NCBI RefSeq assembly: GCF_021044585.1 | Contig: NZ_CP087998.1 | Coordinates: 2,046,001 to 2,110,000, forward strand | DNA from: Sulfurimonas sp. HSL-3221 | GTDB taxonomy: Bacteria; Campylobacterota; Campylobacteria; Campylobacterales; Sulfurimonadaceae | Direction of reading: 5' to 3' | DNA length: 64,000 bases | Part shown: positions 52,512-61,402 of the stretch, one piece after another | Layout of the letters: each line of letters starts with the position of its first letter | How positions within the stretch are numbered: position 1 is the stretch's first letter | Notes under the pieces: generated by a model | What the model was told of the DNA's origin: nothing | Databases searched by the model: none | Seen by the model: the letters and a program-made list of their open reading frames with translations, nothing else | Made by a program: the position numbers and the translations under genes

Positions 52512-53476
52512 TTCGCTTCTCCCGGTCCCACCTGCGGCGGTTGATGTTCAAAGAGCATATCCGAAGGGTTTTCACCATAGCGCAGCAGCATCTGGTTGAG
52601 CAGGGTCAGGCTCTGCTCCATCTGGCGCATCGTCACTTCGAACTGCGCCATGCCCGGCCCCATCGTCTCTTTGATGCTGTAATCGCCGTTTTTGTTCCGC
52701 GCATTGATCACCTCCAGCGTCTTGGCCATGGAGTCAAAACTCTCCTGCAAAGAGGCCAGAGAGACCTTGACCTGTCCCATCGCGGCGTCGCTGCTCTGCA
52801 GCAGTTGCGGGAGTGACGACGTCCTGGCATCGAGCGCCGTCGCCAACTTCCCGATCTTCCGAATGGTCCCGTCCAGATGCGCAAACCGTTCCTTGGTCAG
52901 CCCGGTGTCTATCTTTTCCACGATATTCGCACTGTGATAGAGCAGCCGGGTCAACTCCTCCTGGTTCTGTTCGCCGATCAGCTCCTTTAGGCGCAGCAGG
53001 AGCTCTGAGATGTTCTCGGATGCCGACCCGAAGGTACGCTCCAGGGTGACAAAAAAGGAGGGTTCGAAGGGGATTGTCGGCATGGCGTCCTCATCCTCTT
53101 TGGATCTGAGCAGCGGGGCGGCCTCGCTCCCGCGGCTCAGGTCCACGTAACTCAGCCCCGTAATACCCTGCGACTTGAGCTTGGCGATCGTATCCGTTTT
53201 CACCGGGGTCGTCTTCCACACATCGATGATGACCTCGATCTTCTCGATATTATTGGGACTGATGCGGATGGCACTGACTTTCCCGACCGTCACACCGCGG
53301 AACTTGACCGGGGAATCGACGTTGAGGCCCGACACGGACTCGCCGAACTCGATACGGTAGCTCTGCAGCTCATCCTTTTTCGCCGGCTGAAGCATCCAGA
53401 TCACAAAAAAAGCCATCAGTGCCAATGAGAGCAGCACAAATATGCCGACGACCGTCTCGTTCGTTTTGGCGTTCAC
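52508..53476 (-). CDS. mlaD: MCE-domain protein MlaD
   Basis: 322 residues: one N-terminal helix (VGIFVLLSLALMAFFVIWML) then the MCE domain (YRIEFGESVSGLNVDSPVKF, GVTVGKVSAIRI). The C-terminal half is a long helical region (about 150-320) longer than in E. coli MlaD (183 residues), closer to the extended type of many Epsilonproteobacteria. It forms the ring that passes phospholipid between the inner membrane complex and the periplasm. Overlaps mlaF and the lipoprotein gene by four bases each. Confidence 0.9.
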   Translation of the reverse strand: MNAKTNETVVGIFVLLSLALMAFFVIWMLQPAKKDELQSYRIEFGESVSGLNVDSPVKFRGVTVGKVSAIRISPNNIEKIEVIIDVWKTTPVKTDTIAKLKSQGITGLSYVDLSRGSEAAPLLRSKEDEDAMPTIPFEPSFFVTLERTFGSASENISELLLRLKELIGEQNQEELTRLLYHSANIVEKIDTGLTKERFAHLDGTIRKIGKLATALDARTSSLPQLLQSSDAAMGQVKVSLASLQESFDSMAKTLEVINARNKNGDYSIKETMGPGMAQFEVTMRQMEQSLTLLNQMLLRYGENPSDMLFEHQPPQVGPGEAK

Positions 53477-54213
53477 GACACGTCACCTCCAAAAAATGTA
53501 CGGATAAACGGACTCGGCACCCCTTTGACCTCCGACAGCGTCCCCTCGGCGGCGATGCGCCGCTCGTCGATAATCGCCATACGATCGAGGGTCGTCTCGA
53601 TCGAGGCGAGGTCGTGGGTGACCATTACTACGGTTAATTGTAGCATGTCCCGCAGTCGCATGATCAGGGCATCGAACTCCCGGGCCGAAACGGGGTCGAG
53701 CCCCGAGGTCGGTTCGTCCAGAAAAAGCAGCGGCGGGTCCAGAGCCAGGGCCCGGGCCAGGGCGACTTTCTTTTTCATCCCCCCGCTGAGCTGGGAGGGG
53801 TAGAGCTTCCCCTCTTTGGGCGTGAGCCCGACGATGTCGAGTTTGAAGGCAACGATCTCGTCGATCAGCGCGACCGGGAGCGCCGTGTACTCCTTGAGCA
53901 TCACGGCAATGTTTTCGGCCACGTTCAGCGAGGTGAAGAGCGCATTGGACTGGAACAGCACCCCCCATCGGCGCCGCAGCGCCTGTGCCGCGTCGAAAGA
54001 GAGCCTGTCAAGCGGATCGCCGAAAAGGCGGATGCTGCCGCTCTGAAGCGGCTCGAGAAGGATGATCTCGCGCATCAGCGTCGATTTTCCGCAGCCGCTG
54101 GGGCCGAGGAAGCCGTAGATCTCCCCGGCATTAACGTGCAGCGACACCCCGTCATGCACCAGGCGCTCTCCGAAGCGCGTCACGACGTTTTCGACCTCTA
54201 TGACCGCCGCCAT
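53473..54213 (-). CDS. mlaF: ABC transporter ATPase MlaF
   Basis: 246 residues from the ATG one base after the mlaE stop. Walker A GFLGPSGCGKSTLM, ABC signature QLSGGMKKKVALARALA, Walker B PLLFLDEPTSGLDP and the switch histidine in VMVTHDLAS are all present. It powers the MlaE permease for retrograde phospholipid transport that keeps outer-membrane asymmetry. Overlaps mlaD by four bases. Confidence 0.93.
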   Translation of the reverse strand: MAAVIEVENVVTRFGERLVHDGVSLHVNAGEIYGFLGPSGCGKSTLMREIILLEPLQSGSIRLFGDPLDRLSFDAAQALRRRWGVLFQSNALFTSLNVAENIAVMLKEYTALPVALIDEIVAFKLDIVGLTPKEGKLYPSQLSGGMKKKVALARALALDPPLLFLDEPTSGLDPVSAREFDALIMRLRDMLQLTVVMVTHDLASIETTLDRMAIIDERRIAAEGTLSEVKGVPSPFIRTFFGGDVS

Positions 54214-54214
54214 C

Positions 54215-55333
54215 TCAGAACCCCAACTTCGTAAAGACGATGGAGAAGAGCGCATCGCAGATGATCACGGCAAAGATCGCCTCGACGACGCTTTTGGTCG
54301 TATTGATCCCGATACTCTCCGTATCGTTTTTCACCTTCAGACCTCGGTAGATCCCGATGGAAGCGATAAGCACGGCGAAGAAGGGCCCCTTCACCAGCCC
54401 GACCCAGAAGTGTTTGAGGGCCACCGCCTCGGTAAAGCGGTCCATAAAGAGCGTGACCGAAAGTCCCAGCTCCGTATGCGCGATCAGCATGCCGCCGAGC
54501 ATGCCGAACCCGTCGGCGAAGAAGATGAGGATCGGCATCATGATGATCAGGGCGAAGAGGCGCGGCAGGACCAAAAAGGCATAGGGATCGAACCCCATCG
54601 TCCGCATCGCGTCGATCTCCTCGGTCATCTTCATCACCCCGATCTGTGCGGCGTAAGAGGAGCCGCTGCGTCCGGCGACGACGATGGCGGTCAGCATGGG
54701 GGCGAGTTCGCGCAGTATCGAGATGCCCAGCGCGTCGACAATGAAGATGTTGGCGCCGTAGGTTTTCAGCTGTACCGCCGACTGGTAGGCGACGACGACG
54801 CCGACAAGGAACATCGTCAATGCGATGATGCCCAGGGCCTTGATGGCGCTCTCCATAATCTGGTAGCCCGTCTCTTTGTAGCGGAACCCTACTTTGCGCG
54901 AAAGCAGGTGCATAAACGCCAGGAAGGTCCGGCCGATAAAGGCGACGATGCCCGCACCGTTGGCCGCCACCTCCGCCGCGTTCCGTCCCGTCTGCGCCAG
55001 GAGACCGGGAACGGGAACGGCAAAATCGATATCGGGGTGGCCGTAGCGCTGCGTCATCGCCAGCACCCGTTCAGTCTGGGCGTCCACCCCCTGCACCACC
55101 ACGACATTGCCGGCCTCTTCCAGGCCGCGCCGGAGCCGCTGCAGCAGCAGGGCCCCCGCCGTGTCGATCTGTTCGATGGCCGAAAGCTCAAGGAGCACCT
55201 CGTACTCCTTCAGACGGGCCAGCTCCTCCCCGCTGATCGCCCCGGCGACCGCGTCAAGCGTCATGGCGTGCCACGGGCCGCTGCAGTGTACCGTCATCCC
55301 GCGTTCGGTCTTTTCGATCTGCAGCTGCGCCAT
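54215..55333 (-). CDS. mlaE: MlaE permease with N-terminal STAS domain
   Basis: 372 residues. N-terminal STAS-like domain (about 1-100, with SAIEQIDTAGALLLQRLR), then the MlaE membrane domain (about five helices; ELAPMLTAIVVAGRSGSSYAA and MKMTEEIDAMRTMGFDPY). In E. coli the STAS part is a separate protein, MlaB; the fused form is common in Campylobacterota and many other groups. ATG at 55333 is preferred, 6 bases after the LpxH-like stop. Inner membrane. Confidence 0.92.
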   Translation of the reverse strand: MAQLQIEKTERGMTVHCSGPWHAMTLDAVAGAISGEELARLKEYEVLLELSAIEQIDTAGALLLQRLRRGLEEAGNVVVVQGVDAQTERVLAMTQRYGHPDIDFAVPVPGLLAQTGRNAAEVAANGAGIVAFIGRTFLAFMHLLSRKVGFRYKETGYQIMESAIKALGIIALTMFLVGVVVAYQSAVQLKTYGANIFIVDALGISILRELAPMLTAIVVAGRSGSSYAAQIGVMKMTEEIDAMRTMGFDPYAFLVLPRLFALIIMMPILIFFADGFGMLGGMLIAHTELGLSVTLFMDRFTEAVALKHFWVGLVKGPFFAVLIASIGIYRGLKVKNDTESIGINTTKSVVEAIFAVIICDALFSIVFTKLGF

Positions 55334-55338
55334 GGCTC

Positions 55339-56082
55339 CTACCCCTCGTTCCACTCCTGCGCTTGCAGGGTAAAACCGTTTTGCTCGTTCCTAACGATAG
55401 CATAGTGAAGATTACAGGCAAATGCGGCGGGATTGAAGTAGCGCACACCGTCCACGTCGAACCGCTTCCCCTGGTGGTAGTGCCCCTCAATGAAAATGTC
55501 AACGTCTGCCAAGGCCAGCGGGGCGAGATGGGCCCGCACGAACGTCTCGAAACCCGCCATCGTATGGCAGTGGTTCTTCCGCTCCAGGTAGGCCTCGAGC
55601 TTCGCGATGATCCCGTTGCCGGTCAGGCGGTTAATGACACCCAGCAGACGCAGTACCGCGCCGTTTCGGATCAGCGCCGTGTAGATCCTGTAGGAGAGCG
55701 GCTGGTTGAAATCGCCGTGGGCCAGGAGCACGGCACGATCGGCGCAGCGGCAGGCAAAGGGCTGGTAGGAGAGCGGCACGACGGTGGCCTCCGGGAAGAG
55801 CGCGGCAAGGTTGTAGTCGTGATTGCCTTCGAGGTAGAGGACGGGAATACGGCGGCTGATGCGCTGCAGCACGGCAACGGCCTCGGCGTTCATCGCATGG
55901 GTCACCTTGATCTGCCCGAAGAGCAGATCGAAGATATCCCCCATCAGCAGCAGCTGCGGAACCGCCAGCCTCCCCGTATCGATCGCCAACAGGAGTGAGA
56001 GCAGCTGCGGGCGTGTTGCGGAGTAGTGGGCATCGCTGATCAGCAGGGCGCCGGGAAGGATCTCGTAGGGGTCACGGGACAT
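55339..56082 (-). CDS. LpxH-like UDP-2,3-diacylglucosamine diphosphatase
   Basis: 247 residues of the metallophosphoesterase superfamily. Motifs: LLISDAHYS, LLLMGDIFDLLFG, YLEGNHDYNLAALF, LLAHGDFNQP and FIEGHYHQGK. They fit LpxH/LpxH2-type enzymes in lipid A synthesis, though the exact substrate remains inferred. The gene overlaps the argC end by 11 bases and is followed by mlaE, which links lipid A production and outer-membrane lipid homeostasis in one operon. Confidence 0.85.
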   Translation of the reverse strand: MSRDPYEILPGALLISDAHYSATRPQLLSLLLAIDTGRLAVPQLLLMGDIFDLLFGQIKVTHAMNAEAVAVLQRISRRIPVLYLEGNHDYNLAALFPEATVVPLSYQPFACRCADRAVLLAHGDFNQPLSYRIYTALIRNGAVLRLLGVINRLTGNGIIAKLEAYLERKNHCHTMAGFETFVRAHLAPLALADVDIFIEGHYHQGKRFDVDGVRYFNPAAFACNLHYAIVRNEQNGFTLQAQEWNEG

Positions 56083-57079
56083 AGGCGATGATCGGGATGC
56101 CCGTGTTCTCCTCCAGTCCCATCATCAGGTTCGCGTTGGCAACGGCCTGGGAAGAGGAGCCGCGGACGATGTTGTCCACGCTGCTGTTGACATAGAGCTT
56201 CTTCCCGCGGACCTTGGCGTAAATGTCGCAGAAATTCGTGCCCGAACAGGCTTTGATATCGACCGGGTTTTCAAAGATGCGCACGAAGGGTTCGTCGGCA
56301 TAATACGCCTTCAGGACGGCGATCGGGTCGATCTCCTCTTTGAGCAGGGCATAGGCGTCGATCAACTCGCCGCGGGTCGCCGGGATCAGGTGCGGGACGA
56401 AGTTGATATCGAAATCTTTTCCGCTGTCGAGGAGGAGCTTTTCGCGGATCTCCGGTTCGTGGCGGTGTTCGAAGGGTTTGTACGCGAAGATGTTTTCGTT
56501 GATCGAAACGAAATGGGTGCTGGTCGTGCACTTCTTGCCTGCGCCGCTCACACCGCTCTTTGCATCGATGAACACGGGAAAATCTTCATCAATGTATTTC
56601 GTAAAGGGAAGCAGGCCGAGAATCGATGCCGTCGGGTAGCACCCCGGATTCGCGACGAGCCGCGCGGATTTGATCGCCTCGCGGTTGAGTTCGGGCAGGC
56701 CGTAAACGGCGTGCTCAAGGTTCTCAGGGTCGATATGGGGCACATAGTGCGCCTCGTAGGTCTCGCGCTTCAGGCGGTAGTCCGCGGAGAGATCGACGAC
56801 CTTGACCCCCAGCGCCATCAGCTCTTTGACGAACCCCATCGCCGTCATATGCGGCAGGGCGAGGAACGCCAGCTCGCAGGAAGCGGCAACGGCCGCGGCA
56901 TCCGCTTTGTGCACATCGCAGTCAAAGATCCCCTGCATCGCCGGGTGCAGCTCGGTCAGACGCATCCCCCCTTCGCTGGTGGCCACGTATGCCAGTTCAA
57001 AGCGGGGGTGCCCGACCAGAATTTTGACCAGTTCCAGGCCGGTATAACCGCTGGCCCCGATGACCGCGACGTTAATCAT
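56072..57079 (-). CDS. argC: N-acetyl-gamma-glutamyl-phosphate reductase
   Basis: 335 residues from MINVAVIGASGYTGLELVK (GxSGYTG NAD(P)-binding start). Motif LVANPGCYPTAS contains the active-site Cys. It makes N-acetylglutamate semialdehyde in arginine synthesis. Overlaps the greA stop by 8 bases and the LpxH-like gene by 11, so it is coupled to both. Other arg genes are not in the window. Confidence 0.95.
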   Translation of the reverse strand: MINVAVIGASGYTGLELVKILVGHPRFELAYVATSEGGMRLTELHPAMQGIFDCDVHKADAAAVAASCELAFLALPHMTAMGFVKELMALGVKVVDLSADYRLKRETYEAHYVPHIDPENLEHAVYGLPELNREAIKSARLVANPGCYPTASILGLLPFTKYIDEDFPVFIDAKSGVSGAGKKCTTSTHFVSINENIFAYKPFEHRHEPEIREKLLLDSGKDFDINFVPHLIPATRGELIDAYALLKEEIDPIAVLKAYYADEPFVRIFENPVDIKACSGTNFCDIYAKVRGKKLYVNSSVDNIVRGSSSQAVANANLMMGLEENTGIPIIAYVP

Positions 57080-57578
57080 GGCACTCAAAGATGATCTCCT
57101 GGTATTTGACTTCGATGACCTCGAACTCTTTTGTCCCGCCGGGGAGCTTGGCTTTGAGCTCGTCGCCCTCCTCTTTGCCCAGCAGCTGCTTGGCCAGTGG
57201 AGAGGCAAAAGAGATCAGCCCCAGCTCGGGGTTGCTTTCGCAGCCGCCGACGATGGTGTAGGTCATCTCTTCGTCCGTCTCCATGTCGCACAGCACGACC
57301 GTCGAGCCGAAACTGACGCGGCTGTGTTCCAGGGTAGAGGGGTCCACGAGCTGCGCATTGCCCAGCATCTCGGCCAGCTCGCCCAGACGGTCGTCGATCT
57401 GCCCCTGGCGCTCTTTGGCGGCATGGTACTCCGCGTTCTCCTTCAGATCCCCCAGCGCCACGGCCTCTTCGATCGCCTTGACGATCTCCGGGCGTTCGAC
57501 CGTTTTAAGATGGTTCAGCTCCGCTTGCAGTTTTTCGTATCCGAAGCGGGTCATCGGTTGTGGCTGGCTCAAAATCAT
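57072..57578 (-). CDS. greA: Transcription elongation factor GreA
   Basis: 168 residues; rescues backtracked RNA polymerase by stimulating transcript cleavage. The coiled-coil N-terminal domain (MTRFGYEKLQAELNHLK, DLKENAEYHAAKERQ) and the FKBP-like C-terminal domain (VGGCESNPELGLISFASPLA) are visible. The ATG at 57578 gives an N-terminal extension as in Campylobacter GreA; the internal ATG at 57554 (MTRFGYEKL) is possible. First gene of the long argC/lpxH/mla/patB transcript. Confidence 0.93.
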   Translation of the reverse strand: MILSQPQPMTRFGYEKLQAELNHLKTVERPEIVKAIEEAVALGDLKENAEYHAAKERQGQIDDRLGELAEMLGNAQLVDPSTLEHSRVSFGSTVVLCDMETDEEMTYTIVGGCESNPELGLISFASPLAKQLLGKEEGDELKAKLPGGTKEFEVIEVKYQEIIFECHD

Positions 57579-57601
57579 TCCTCGTTTTTAGAGGAATTAT
57601 A
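57579..57601 (-). promoter_or_regulatory. greA promoter with inverted repeat over the ribosome site
   Basis: On the minus strand: TATAAT (57601-57596), then TCCTC, a 7-base spacer, then GAGGA touching the ATG. TCCTC and GAGGA pair, so the probable Shine-Dalgarno (GAGGA) is one arm of an inverted repeat that starts right after the -10. The transcript start would lie inside the repeat. Confidence 0.55.
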
Positions 57602-57746
57602 GCGCACATCGCTCTCCCTTGCCAGACCAAGCGCGCGGCACGAAACGGCGGGTTAATCATTTTTTGTCTACTATTTTGGTTTCAAGCGTATCCAAAACGT
57701 CCAACAAACGGTCTCTACCCGACCCCAATATACCGGAGCTATTATC

Positions 57747-59096
57747 ATGAAATTTTCCCGCAGAGACGCCCTGAAACTCGGTGGAGCCCTTGCGGCCGCC
57801 ATGGCGGCCGGCGGTACCGCCGAAGCCGCCGAGGCGACCCCGAAAACCGACACAGCCGACAGCCCGGCCCCGCTGCCAACTCCCAAAGGCCCCCGCGTCG
57901 TCGTTGTCGGCGGCGGGTGGTCCGGGCTCAGTATGGCGAAGTACACCAAACTTTTCGCCCCGACGGCCGAGGTCGTTCTCGTCGAACAGCGCGACGTTTT
58001 CATCTCCTGTCCCGTCAGCAATATGTGGCTGGTGGACAAGGTCGGCCTGGAGTTTATCACCCACGATTACTACCAGGCGGCCCAGCACCACGGCTACTCC
58101 TACTTCCATGCCGCGGCGACGGGCGTGGACAAAGTCAACAACACGCTGTATACGACGCGGGGCGATATCGCCTACGACTACCTGGTCCTCGCCCCGGGCA
58201 TCGACTACGACTACTCCTTCTGGACCGACGACCCAGGTGTGGAGAACCGCCTTCGCCAGGAGTACCCGGCGGCGTTCCGTCCCGGCTCGGAACATATGAC
58301 GCTCAAACGCAAGATCCACAGTTTCCAAGGGGGGACTTTCCTCCTTACCGTCCCCGGCGGGAACTACCGCTGCCTGCCCGCCCCCTACGAGCGCGCCTGT
58401 CTGATCGCGGACTATTTCAAGCACAACGGGATCAAGGGCAAAGTGCTCCTGCTGGACGAGAACAACGACATCACGATCAAAGCGCACGGCTTCCACACGG
58501 CGTTCGAGGAGCTCTACAAGGAGTACATCGTCTACGAACCCAACGCCGTCATCGAGGCGATCGACCTCGACAAGAAGCAGGTCAAAACGGAATTCGACAC
58601 CTTCGCCTTCGACGACGCCTCTTTCTACCCCCATGTCCGGGGCGGTCGGCTTCTCGAGGTGTGCGGGGTCGCCAAGGATACCGTCTACAACCGGTTCGAG
58701 GGGGACATCGACCCGATGACCTACGAGGTCCGCGGCCATCCCAACATCTACATCACCGGCGATGCCCGCCCCACGGGCTTCTCCAAGTCGGGGAACACTT
58801 CGCTGAGCGAAGGGCAGAACGTCGCGAAAATGCTCGCCGCGAAGATCAATAAACAGGCCCCCCTCAAGTGGATGTCCCCGGTGACGCTCTGCATCTCCGC
58901 TGTCTCCGCCTTTCCCGAGCACGGGATCTTTATCCACTCCGAATACGCCTACAACCCGAAACACAAACAGTTCGAGTTCGCCACCCCGGTCACCGATGAA
59001 CACTGGAAAGGCGAAGAGGGGCTGGAGAATGCCCGTAACATCTACGGCTGGGCGGAAGCCTGCTACATCGATATGTTCGGGGCCGCCAAGAGCTGA
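57747..59096 (+). CDS. Tat-exported flavocytochrome c/sulfide dehydrogenase-like flavoprotein (FccB-like)
   Basis: 449 residues with a twin-arginine signal (KFSRRDALKLGG), so it folds with FAD before export to the periplasm. FAD-binding VVVVGGGWSGLSMAKY and IYITGDARPTGFSKSGN are present. It matches the flavoprotein subunit of flavocytochrome c, which oxidises sulfide. Cys209 in YRCLPAPYERACL fits one redox cysteine; where the second (CPxDP) is expected I read GDIDP (Gly319), with a Cys306 nearby instead. No cytochrome subunit gene is adjacent. Role in sulfide or related oxidation is inferred. Confidence 0.78.
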   Translation: MKFSRRDALKLGGALAAAMAAGGTAEAAEATPKTDTADSPAPLPTPKGPRVVVVGGGWSGLSMAKYTKLFAPTAEVVLVEQRDVFISCPVSNMWLVDKVGLEFITHDYYQAAQHHGYSYFHAAATGVDKVNNTLYTTRGDIAYDYLVLAPGIDYDYSFWTDDPGVENRLRQEYPAAFRPGSEHMTLKRKIHSFQGGTFLLTVPGGNYRCLPAPYERACLIADYFKHNGIKGKVLLLDENNDITIKAHGFHTAFEELYKEYIVYEPNAVIEAIDLDKKQVKTEFDTFAFDDASFYPHVRGGRLLEVCGVAKDTVYNRFEGDIDPMTYEVRGHPNIYITGDARPTGFSKSGNTSLSEGQNVAKMLAAKINKQAPLKWMSPVTLCISAVSAFPEHGIFIHSEYAYNPKHKQFEFATPVTDEHWKGEEGLENARNIYGWAEACYIDMFGAAKS

Positions 59097-59146
59097 ACCT
59101 CAACCAAACGCTCCCTATCGACTACCGGTACGGGTGCCGTTTCCCC

Positions 59147-60094
59147 CTACCCCAGAAGACGTATCATGACCGTCACCGTCACCATGCTGCCGAGCAGCGT
59201 GGCAAACACCAGATGTGAGGCGAGCGCAACGTCACAGCCGTAGCGCTTGGCGAAGGCGACGCTCAGCATCGCCGAAGGCATGGCGGACTCGATGACCAGC
59301 ACCTGGAGCTGCCACGGTTCAAGCGCGACATAGTGGGCCGGCAGCGCAATAAGCAGAGGGGAAGCGACCAGTTTCAGGACAAGCACGACGGCAGCGATAC
59401 CGGCGATCTCCCTGAGGCGGTCGAATCCGAGTGAAACCCCGACGAGCAGGGTGACCAGCAGCGTATTGGCCTTCGCGACGATCTGCACCGCGTCAAAGAG
59501 CGGTGAGAATACCATGCCCGTCACGGGCAACCCGGCAACGCTCCAGGCACTCCCCGCCGCAATGGCAATAAAGATCGGCGAACGGAAAAAGGCCGCCGCT
59601 CCGCTCCCGCCGGAACCCGACGCTTTTTTACCGCCGTAGTGCATGGCGATCATCGCCCCCAGCGTGAACAGCGGCAACCCCACCCCCAGTTCCGAGACCA
59701 GCGACGCTTCGGCCATCGCCGCCGCGTTTTTCCCAAAGACTTCCGCCACCAGGGGATACCCCAGGAGCGTGGAACTCCCGAAAACGGCCGCAAGGATAAA
59801 ACTGCCCGTTTTCGGCGCGGAGAGTCCCATCACTCTGCTGGCAGCCCACGCCAGCAGGAAAAGAAGCAGTTCTCCCGCCAGCATCAGGCCCGTGACAAGC
59901 AGGTATTTCCACTCCAGCACGGCATGCGAAAGCGCATAAAAGATCAGCGCCGGCAGGGTCAGCTGCGTGATCATAGAGGCGAACAGCGAGCCGTGATCGG
60001 GGCTGAACATGCCCGAGCGGCGTAGAAAAGCGACGAGCAGAATGATACCGGTGAGCACCAGCATCGAGCTCAGCGTGTGCACATAAATATCCAT
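59147..60094 (-). CDS. AEC family (auxin efflux carrier-like) transporter
   Basis: 315 residues with about ten hydrophobic helices in two five-helix halves; FGSSTLLGYPLVAEVFGKNA and IESAMPSAMLSVAFAKRYG are family-type blocks. AEC proteins carry small organic acids or similar solutes; the substrate cannot be told. It lies 18 bases after the thioredoxin-NHL gene, so it may share its transcript. Confidence 0.85.
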   Translation of the reverse strand: MDIYVHTLSSMLVLTGIILLVAFLRRSGMFSPDHGSLFASMITQLTLPALIFYALSHAVLEWKYLLVTGLMLAGELLLFLLAWAASRVMGLSAPKTGSFILAAVFGSSTLLGYPLVAEVFGKNAAAMAEASLVSELGVGLPLFTLGAMIAMHYGGKKASGSGGSGAAAFFRSPIFIAIAAGSAWSVAGLPVTGMVFSPLFDAVQIVAKANTLLVTLLVGVSLGFDRLREIAGIAAVVLVLKLVASPLLIALPAHYVALEPWQLQVLVIESAMPSAMLSVAFAKRYGCDVALASHLVFATLLGSMVTVTVMIRLLG

Positions 60095-60112
60095 GATGCC
60101 CCTCCGCGTGTT

Positions 60113-61402
60113 TCAGGCGATATAGGTCTCGAAAGACATAGATGACAAATCATACCTGATGACACGGTGCGCCCCGCTTTCGGCAATATAGAGGCTGCAC
60201 CCCTGCTTGCACAATCCTGTAGGTTCGTTAAGTTCTTCCATCAGTGTCATCATCCGGCCGCTTTGAGGGTCGTACACCTTGAGCTTGCCGTTATAGGTAT
60301 CGGCGATAAAGAGGCGCCCGCCGCCGCAGCCGTCCCCGATCCGGCCGCAGGTGATGCCCTGGGGATGCTGCAGCAGGATCGGGTCGCTGTCCGCGTCCCC
60401 CCAGGTGAACAGCCCCTCACCGACGAGAGTCTGCACGTGATCGTTCTCAATAGAGCGCAGAGCCGAGCTCTCCGCGTCGACGAACCAGAGTATGCCGTCA
60501 TCGCAGCGCGTCATGCCCATCGGCTGGGCCAGCTGCGCCGCATCCCCCGCCCCGTCGCGCAGCGCTTCGAAGCGGTTGCCGTAGGTCTGCAGCGGACGCA
60601 GCGTCTCTTTATCGTAGACCGTGACGGTGTGCGCCCCCGCCTCGGCGATCGTGATCGTCTCTGCCTCCACAAGCAGTGCCGAGGGGGCGCGCAGCTGCTC
60701 GAACAGGACCGTCCGCTCCTCGCTGCGCAGATCGATGCGGCAGACGCTGCCGCCGGCGCGGTCGGCGATATAGAGCATCCCCTCCGAGAGGGCCAGGGCC
60801 GCGGGGGTCCGAAAGGGGGTAAAACGGCGGACAAGCCGCCCGGCCGCGTTGTATTCGCGCACATCCCCGCCCCCGCTGTTGGCTATGAACGTTTGTTCAC
60901 CCGATACCAGCACGGCTTCGGGAAAGCGCAGCGGGCCCTTCAGTATCGCACTTTCGGCCGCGCCCTCCCGCGGGAGCAGGCCCAGCTTTTGAAGCGCCAG
61001 GTCGATGGCGACGCCTTGCGCCTCCCCCCGGAACGTCGCCGCGATGTACCCCTCTGCGTTGACCAGGACCATCGTCGGCCACGCCTTGACCGCGTATTGA
61101 TCGACCAGGGCGCCCTCCGGGTCGTTCAACACTGGGTAGGTAATCCCCAGCCGCGCGACGGCGGCACGGACGGCGTCGACATCTTTCTCATGGGCGAATT
61201 TTCCGCTGTGCACCCCGATGACCTGCAGGCCGTCGCCGTAGCGGGCCTGCAGCCGTGAGAGCATCGGGAGGTTGTTCATGCAGTTGATGCAGCCGAAGGT
61301 GAAGAAGTCGAGCAGCACGGCCCGGGGGCGCAGACCGCGCAGGGAAAGCGGCCCTCCGGCGATCCACGCGCCGTGGTCGAGCTCGGGGGCGCGGACACTC
61401 AT
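60113..61402 (-). CDS. Thioredoxin-like/NHL-repeat fusion protein
   Basis: 429 residues. The first 140 are a thioredoxin/TlpA-like domain with a CxxC motif in FTFGCINCMNNLPML, and the rest is a six-bladed NHL beta-propeller (repeats such as LFIADTYNGKLKVYD, LYIAESGAHRVIRYD). The architecture resembles NHLRC2-type proteins. There is no signal peptide, so it is probably cytoplasmic. The start overlaps the TcdA-like stop (ATGA). Function unknown; thiol-disulfide chemistry is likely because the CxxC is intact. Confidence 0.85.
   Translation of the reverse strand: MSVRAPELDHGAWIAGGPLSLRGLRPRAVLLDFFTFGCINCMNNLPMLSRLQARYGDGLQVIGVHSGKFAHEKDVDAVRAAVARLGITYPVLNDPEGALVDQYAVKAWPTMVLVNAEGYIAATFRGEAQGVAIDLALQKLGLLPREGAAESAILKGPLRFPEAVLVSGEQTFIANSGGGDVREYNAAGRLVRRFTPFRTPAALALSEGMLYIADRAGGSVCRIDLRSEERTVLFEQLRAPSALLVEAETITIAEAGAHTVTVYDKETLRPLQTYGNRFEALRDGAGDAAQLAQPMGMTRCDDGILWFVDAESSALRSIENDHVQTLVGEGLFTWGDADSDPILLQHPQGITCGRIGDGCGGGRLFIADTYNGKLKVYDPQSGRMMTLMEELNEPTGLCKQGCSLYIAESGAHRVIRYDLSSMSFETYIA

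Noticed and set aside
57657-59003. 448-codon antisense frame opposite the FccB-like gene
   Set aside because: The real gene has a Tat signal and FAD motifs; the antisense translation has only low-complexity Val/Asp/Gly-rich sequence.
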